From CALJUZ01 sp003387805 (GTDB taxonomy: Bacteria > Bacillota > Limnochordia > Limnochordales > ZCTH02-B6): a stretch of DNA of 9,392 nucleotides. Within the stretch, counting starts at the first letter, position 1. Every line of letters starts with the position of its first letter. The notes below the pieces were generated by a model. That model was given only the letters and a program-made list of their open reading frames with translations, was not told the origin of the DNA and searched no databases. A program made the position numbers and the translations under genes. Shown one piece after another: positions 5,632 through 9,392 of the stretch. Location: positions 1-9,392 of the forward strand of contig CALJUZ010000048.1 of NCBI GenBank assembly GCA_937975235.1, written 5' to 3'.

Positions 5632-6167
5632 TGCAGCAGCCTGAAAGCCAGCCGGGCCGTGCTGGTAGCCAGGCCGATCATTTCCAGGACCACCTCGGCT
5701 TCCCCGTCCGCTTCCTCCATCAGCCTGGCCGCTGATTCATCCAGCCGGTGCGCGCTTCGGTCCACCCGGTTGATGAATACCCGGTCCTGGGGGTGCAGCT
5801 GGTCCAGGTATGGCGCCACGGCCTGGCGCATGTCGCTGTAGGCCGCGCGGGCCTCCCAGTACAGGCGCTCCACTTCCATGGGGTGGCGCACCAGTTCCTC
5901 CACGCTGGTGGAAGACATCAGCGCCTTGATGGTGCCCAGCCTGTCCCAGGCATCCAGCAGCTGGTCCCGGTCCGCGTCTTCCAGGCGGTCCTCGTTGGCC
6001 TGGACAAGGGCGTCGGCCCGATCCCAGGATTCGTTCAGGGCGTCCAGCTCCGTGGCGACGGTCAGCGCGTCAATGCGCTGGGTGGTCGTGCAGGCCTGCA
6101 GCAGGCCGCCCACCAGGAAGGCCCCCAGGATCAGGCCCAGGAAGGTGTAACGGTTCGTGGTTCGCAT
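5628..6167 (-). CDS. Phage lipoprotein, possible spanin-type lysis protein
   Basis: A 179-residue protein with a lipoprotein signal peptide: basic RTTNR start, hydrophobic LGLILGAFLVGGLL, then LLQAC with the lipidated Cys26. Residue +2 is Thr, not Asp, which in Gram-negatives favours sorting to the outer membrane. The mature part is almost wholly alpha-helical and charged (from ATELDALNESWDRADAL onward), consistent with a periplasmic coiled coil, and ends in a weakly hydrophobic helix MIGLATSTARLAFRLL. A strong AGGAGA at 6175-6180 precedes the ATG. It lies 18 bp after the endolysin gene, where spanins usually are, but is longer than most outer-membrane spanins and no separate inner-membrane spanin is apparent. 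A superinfection-exclusion lipoprotein is an alternative. Confidence 0.78.
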   Translation of the reverse strand: MRTTNRYTFLGLILGAFLVGGLLQACTTTQRIDALTVATELDALNESWDRADALVQANEDRLEDADRDQLLDAWDRLGTIKALMSSTSVEELVRHPMEVERLYWEARAAYSDMRQAVAPYLDQLHPQDRVFINRVDRSAHRLDESAARLMEEADGEAEVVLEMIGLATSTARLAFRLLQ

Positions 6168-6174
6168 GGTGTTG

Positions 6175-6180
6175 TCTCCT
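6175..6180 (-). promoter_or_regulatory. Strong ribosome-binding site of the lipoprotein gene
   Basis: AGGAGA on the - strand, seven bases before the ATG at 6167. It is the best Shine-Dalgarno match in the window and stands out from the G-run sites used by most other genes, which suggests relatively high expression of the lipoprotein. Confidence 0.75.
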
Positions 6181-6185
6181 GTCGT

Positions 6186-6701
6186 TTAGGATTCCCCGGC
6201 GGCAATCCGCCAGGCTTCGGCATACCTGGACGGCCAGCGCGCGGGGTGCGGTTTTCCAGGCCGCCACGCCCACGTGTACTGTCGCCAGGCTTCGTTGGCT
6301 TCGTCCCGGCGCGGTAGCCGGTTCGGAACCGTGAACAGCAGCAGCCGCGCGAAGACGGCCGCCAGCGGGTCATTGTGTGCCAGGGCCTTGTGGACCATGC
6401 CCACTTCGTCCGGGTATCTCAGCCGCTCCAGGACGGTGGCCGCGTGGTCCGCCGTTGCCCGGTGGCGCAGAACGCCGGTCACGCCGGCGCGCTCGAACTG
6501 CCACCAGCCCCGGGCCGGCCCCCGCAGGGAATCCCACCAGTGCCGGTGGTTGCCGATCAGCTGGACCCGGTGCTTGAAGTCGGACTCCTGCAGGCCGATA
6601 GCCAGCAGCATGGCCCGGGCCTCGATTGTGTCCAGCCGCTCCGGCAGGTGCTGCAGGCCTGCCGGAAGAATGAAGTCGTGCGCTGTCTTCGCGTCCATCA
6701 T
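6186..6701 (-). CDS. Endolysin, lysozyme/lytic-transglycosylase-like
   Basis: A 171-residue phage muramidase/transglycosylase-type protein that would cut the glycan backbone of peptidoglycan. AIGLQESDFKHR (34-45) places a likely catalytic Glu39 at the end of a helix, and GPARGWWQFE (61-70) corresponds to the conserved G-x-x-G-x-x-Q segment of soluble-transglycosylase folds. The rest is helical and Trp-rich (WRQYTWAWRPGKPHP). No signal peptide or membrane segment is seen, so export would need a holin. The start overlaps the upstream gene's stop as ATGA, with GGGGG at 6705-6709 as ribosome-binding site; a second ATG follows immediately at 6698. The family call rests on the two motifs and on context. 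Confidence 0.78.
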   Translation of the reverse strand: MMDAKTAHDFILPAGLQHLPERLDTIEARAMLLAIGLQESDFKHRVQLIGNHRHWWDSLRGPARGWWQFERAGVTGVLRHRATADHAATVLERLRYPDEVGMVHKALAHNDPLAAVFARLLLFTVPNRLPRRDEANEAWRQYTWAWRPGKPHPARWPSRYAEAWRIAAGES

Positions 6702-7045
6702 GTACCCCCGCTTTTCAGTAATTGGACCAGGGCCCGAAGGTATGGCATAACCCAGGCCCCGATGCTTCCCACGGCGCCCAGGACGGCGGCCAGGACAATG
6801 GACCCGACCACCCGTTCCTTGATCCGTGAAACCCGCTCCTGGCGCTCCGTGTCCTGGCTCTTGATCCGTTCCATGTAGTCCAGAAGCTCCGCGCGCCGGG
6901 CTTCGTCATCCTTCAGGTGTTTGATGAAGCGGTGGTGTTCATAGTGCGTTTCCGGGTCCACCCACCTGGCCCGGCGTTCGTTCATCAGTTTCTGGGCCAG
7001 CGCCTCCGCCAGCTGGTCCAGTTGTTCGTTCTCCAGTTCCGCCAT
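6698..7045 (-). CDS. Small coiled-coil protein with C-terminal TM helix, holin/antiholin candidate
   Basis: A 115-residue protein. The frame is open far upstream into the tail gene, but the ATG at 7045, preceded by TGAGG, gives the sensible product. Residues 1-27 are helical and charged, 30-38 contain a His cluster (DPETHYEHH), about 45-78 form a highly charged helix or coiled coil, and about 79-103 (from VVGSIVLAAVLGAVG to VMPYL) form a single transmembrane segment with a short tail. The layout of a charged N-terminal helix plus one C-terminal membrane helix directly before the endolysin resembles XhlA-like or antiholin-like accessory proteins; a holin is possible. No other holin candidate is visible in the cassette. 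It ends in an ATGA overlap with the endolysin gene. Confidence 0.65.
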   Translation of the reverse strand: MAELENEQLDQLAEALAQKLMNERRARWVDPETHYEHHRFIKHLKDDEARRAELLDYMERIKSQDTERQERVSRIKERVVGSIVLAAVLGAVGSIGAWVMPYLRALVQLLKSGGT

Positions 7046-7053
7046 GCCAGGCC

Positions 7054-7419
7054 TCAGATACTTAGACCGGCGGACCAGCCGGCGGCCTTGAACACGGTCA
7101 GGACTTCCTCGTCCTCCACGTAGGCGCGCCAGCCGATCCGGGGCTCGAAGAATACCCAGGCGGACAGGTGGGACAGCCAGACCGCCACGTTGCCTTCCTG
7201 CCCCTCCCAAGCGCCGGAAGCGGTGTCCGCCACGATATAGCGGTCCCCGTTGCTGGGACTGCCGGGCGGGCTGCTCAGGTCCCGGTCGATGACGGACAGC
7301 TGGGACAGGCTGCCGATGGCGGCCATGGCTTCGTTGTAGCTTTCGCCCCAGCCGGACTCCGCGGTTTCCGGGTCCCAGCCGATGGGCAGGTTCATGTTGG
7401 GCTCTCGCACGTCTGGCAT
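7054..7419 (-). CDS. DUF2793 domain virion protein
   Basis: A 121-residue protein with DUF2793 hallmarks: GDRYIVADTASGAWEGQEGN (58-77), VAVWLSHLSAWVFFEPR (78-94) and GWRAYVEDEEVLTVF (96-110). DUF2793 is a small domain seen at the ends of phage tail or fibre proteins and as separate proteins next to tail genes; it is probably structural, with unproven function. The first 50 residues (LPIGWDPETAESGWGESYNEAM) are a linker-like helical part. AGGGGGAA at 7423-7430 precedes the ATG at 7419, 12 bp after the tail gene; an in-frame ATG at residue 9 is an alternative start. The position immediately after the tail-tip gene supports a virion role. Confidence 0.82.
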   Translation of the reverse strand: MPDVREPNMNLPIGWDPETAESGWGESYNEAMAAIGSLSQLSVIDRDLSSPPGSPSNGDRYIVADTASGAWEGQEGNVAVWLSHLSAWVFFEPRIGWRAYVEDEEVLTVFKAAGWSAGLSI

Positions 7420-7431
7420 GGCTTCCCCCTG

Positions 7432-9392
7432 TTAGTCTTCCGGCTTGCCGCCGAAGTATTGTCCGAAGCGCAGGCCGAAGCCGGCGCGGTGGGTTTCTGT
7501 TTCGTGTTCTTCCCAGGACGTGTAGCCGTCCCGCTCCGCCCCGATGGTAACTCGCAGGCGGTCCTCCGGTCTGCCCTTTCCGCTGGCCGTCTTTTCGTCC
7601 TCCAGGGACAGCGACTGGCTTGTGCCGGTGATCCCGCTTTCGTCCAGCAGCAGCTGGTCGGTTTCCCCGTACACGCGCACGCGGTAGGTGGTGCCAGCCT
7701 CCGGCCCGATGTTTCCTTCGTCCTGCTGGACCAGGTACGCGGTCTGCTGCACGCGGTCCCGGTGGCTCCACTGGACCTCAAGGCCGCCGCCGATGAACTC
7801 CGGGTACCGCTCACCGTTCACCCGCATGTTGCCCGGCGCGTAGGGCCGCAGGGCCCTGGCGTCCATGTTCACGGTGTCCGTGGGTGCATCCCCCAGCGCC
7901 AGCGTGCCCACCGTGGTGGTGGTCAGCAGCCGCACGTCCACGGACTCCCCGGCAAAGTACACCTGGTCGGCAAAGCCGCTGCCTTCGTCCACGAAGTACA
8001 GGCGGGTGCCTTCGGCGTGTTCCTTCGGCGGGGTGTCCAGGACACCACGGGCCACGGTGACGGTGGACGCGCCGGCGTTCACGGACAGCACGCGCACCCA
8101 TTCGTCACCCAGCAGGGCCAGGCCATCGACCGCCACGTCCTCCAGGTCAACGGCACCCAGCAGCGTGAAGGTGCTCTGCACTTCCTTGACCGCGGCCGCG
8201 GCGATGGTGCCGTTCTGCACCCAGTCCCCAGGCCCCTGTTCCTCGAAGGCGGCGGACCCGGTGCGGGTCCATATCTCGAATCCGAAGGCATCCCCCACCG
8301 GCTGGCGGCCGGTGGCGATAACGTACCCGCCTTCTTCATCGACCACGCTTTCCAGCTGGGCACCTTCGCCCAGAATCTCGGTGGCGATGGACCAGTAGGG
8401 GGCTTCCATGACCTCCCGCTGGGTCACCGGAATGGGGTCATTGTTCGGCGGCTGCCACCCGGTAGGCGGTGGCGGGGCGTAGACAGCGGCCGTGGTTGCG
8501 AACACGTCTTGCGCGAACTCCAGCCGGACAGTGCCGTCCAGCAGGTTGCCGTAGTCGATTGCCACCACCCGAAGGACCAGGTCCTGGATGCCCAGCGGCT
8601 TCCAGTTGAACTTGAAGGCGGAACCCACGCGAAGGCCGAACCCGAACTCGGCACGGACCAGTAGCTCCCCGTTCGCCAGCGGGGTGGACATTTGCCGCAG
8701 CTCCCTGGCCGCCATTTGCGCCGCCAGCTCCCCGTTGCTTACACCCGGGCGCCTGACCGTCTGGGCCACGATGTGGCCTTGCAGCTCCACCAGGGCCGTG
8801 TCCTGGACGGTGACCGTCTTTTCCTTGGCGCTTTCCCGGTCTTCATAGACCAGGGACACCTGGTTGGTCATTTCGCCCCAGCCAGGCCGGCGGAACCTGG
8901 TCACCTCCAGGACCGTGGATTCATCGGCCACCGGCAGGGCTTCGATGTCGTAGTCGTCGCGTATCGGCTTCAGGGTCCACAGGCCGGTCACCGGGTCCAC
9001 CTGCAGGGCGGCGTCGGCGTGCTCCAGCACCACGCCAATGAAGGCCTCGGTGCCTTCCTGCTGGGTCAGCTCCAGGGAAAGCCCCAGGCCTTCGTCGTGG
9101 AACACGTCCGCGGCCGCCTCGAAGCTGGCGTTGTCAATGTCGAAGGGGCCGGAATAACCCAGCCCCCAGTCCGTGTTCGTCAGCGCCTCCCGGATGATGT
9201 GCGCCGGGTTCATGTCGTTGAACCCGTCAGGTGCTGGCACGGCCACCCGGGCCGGATACCACGCCGGCTGTCCGTCGCTCTGGTTCTGCAGGCGGCTGGC
9301 AAGGAAGGCCCACGGCTTGATGTAGGGGTTGGTCCCGATGTAGACCTGGCGCAGGACAATGGACACCACGCCACGAAAGGCTGGCATCAGTC
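7432..9392 (-). CDS. gpJ-like phage tail-tip protein, 5' end outside the window
   Basis: The C-terminal roughly 650 residues of a large tail protein of the lambda gpJ-like group, which forms the central tail tip or baseplate hub and contacts the host. From the ATG at 9387, residues 4-28 (FRGVVSIVLRQV, then NPYIKPWAF) and 60-78 (NPAHIIREALTNTDWGLGY) are family landmarks. About 165-260 continue with FRRPGWGEMTNQVSLVY, TVQDTAL and AARELRQMSTPLA. After about 300 the protein becomes beta-rich and ends in likely fibronectin-III-like modules with a Gly/Phe-rich terminus (GFGLRFGQYFGG). The frame is still open past 9387 to the window edge, and the family landmark lies too close to that ATG for a true N-terminus, so the gene is treated as partial. 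The C-terminal third is the part expected to vary with host receptor. Confidence 0.88.
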   Translation of the reverse strand, partial: LMPAFRGVVSIVLRQVYIGTNPYIKPWAFLASRLQNQSDGQPAWYPARVAVPAPDGFNDMNPAHIIREALTNTDWGLGYSGPFDIDNASFEAAADVFHDEGLGLSLELTQQEGTEAFIGVVLEHADAALQVDPVTGLWTLKPIRDDYDIEALPVADESTVLEVTRFRRPGWGEMTNQVSLVYEDRESAKEKTVTVQDTALVELQGHIVAQTVRRPGVSNGELAAQMAARELRQMSTPLANGELLVRAEFGFGLRVGSAFKFNWKPLGIQDLVLRVVAIDYGNLLDGTVRLEFAQDVFATTAAVYAPPPPTGWQPPNNDPIPVTQREVMEAPYWSIATEILGEGAQLESVVDEEGGYVIATGRQPVGDAFGFEIWTRTGSAAFEEQGPGDWVQNGTIAAAAVKEVQSTFTLLGAVDLEDVAVDGLALLGDEWVRVLSVNAGASTVTVARGVLDTPPKEHAEGTRLYFVDEGSGFADQVYFAGESVDVRLLTTTTVGTLALGDAPTDTVNMDARALRPYAPGNMRVNGERYPEFIGGGLEVQWSHRDRVQQTAYLVQQDEGNIGPEAGTTYRVRVYGETDQLLLDESGITGTSQSLSLEDEKTASGKGRPEDRLRVTIGAERDGYTSWEEHETETHRAGFGLRFGQYFGGKPED

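Noticed and set aside
5878..6317. Small antisense or nested frames around the lipoprotein and endolysin as an embedded Rz1-like spanin
   Set aside because: None of the nested translations in this region has a lipobox or a membrane helix; they are Arg/Pro/Gly-rich shadow products.
7046..7771. N-terminal extension of the small TM protein up to 7771
   Set aside because: That part overlaps DUF2793 and the tail gene in another frame and translates to Arg/Gly/Pro-rich sequence; the ATG at 7045 has a ribosome-binding site and a sensible product.
7168..8664. A 498-codon open frame on the + strand opposite the tail and DUF2793 genes
   Set aside because: It lies antisense to clearly recognisable tail proteins, its translation has no recognisable domain, and long antisense frames are expected in GC-rich genes with G/C wobble bases.

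Overview
The window is part of a GC-rich tailed-phage genome (or prophage) whose host is probably Gram-negative. The grounds are a gpJ-like tail-tip protein, a DUF2793 virion protein, a lysozyme/transglycosylase-like endolysin, a lipoprotein with a clear lipobox, a phage-type SSB and densely packed, overlapping genes. The gpJ-like protein suggests a long flexible (siphovirus-type) tail. The host genus cannot be fixed from the sequence.

Layout: bases 1-48 are not biological; they match the Illumina TruSeq/P5 adapter, so the window starts at an untrimmed contig end. From there to 4838 seven genes lie on the + strand in one compact unit: a 5'-truncated SbcC/Rad50-like ATPase, a LexA-like winged-helix protein without a peptidase domain, SSB, a cupin-fold protein with an HxH motif, an ASCH-domain protein, a single-pass membrane protein and a DUF1643 protein. 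Neighbours overlap by 4-14 bp or are separated by about 10 bp. This looks like an early DNA-metabolism and accessory operon. It ends in a strong Rho-independent terminator at 4903-4949, the only intergenic stretch of any size (about 106 bp), which also carries an extra hairpin and an isolated TATACT hexamer.

From 4945 to 9392 everything is on the - strand, transcribed right to left toward the + operon: the gpJ-like tail protein (5' end outside the window), DUF2793 protein, a small coiled-coil protein with a C-terminal membrane helix (holin/antiholin candidate), endolysin, lipoprotein, and an alpha/beta-hydrolase with an intact-looking Ser-Asp-His set. The last four read as a lysis cassette; the esterase-like hydrolase at its end is the most intriguing member.

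The points most worth a second look are the esterase in a Gram-negative lysis cassette, the non-canonical three-Cys hook region of the SbcC-like ATPase, the cupin/ASCH/TM/DUF1643 accessory block, the convergent junction with possible small-RNA structure, the strong GAA preference for Glu despite high GC, and the adapter contamination. No tRNA, CRISPR array, insertion sequence, integrase or attachment site was seen. There is no gene-free stretch over 300 bases.
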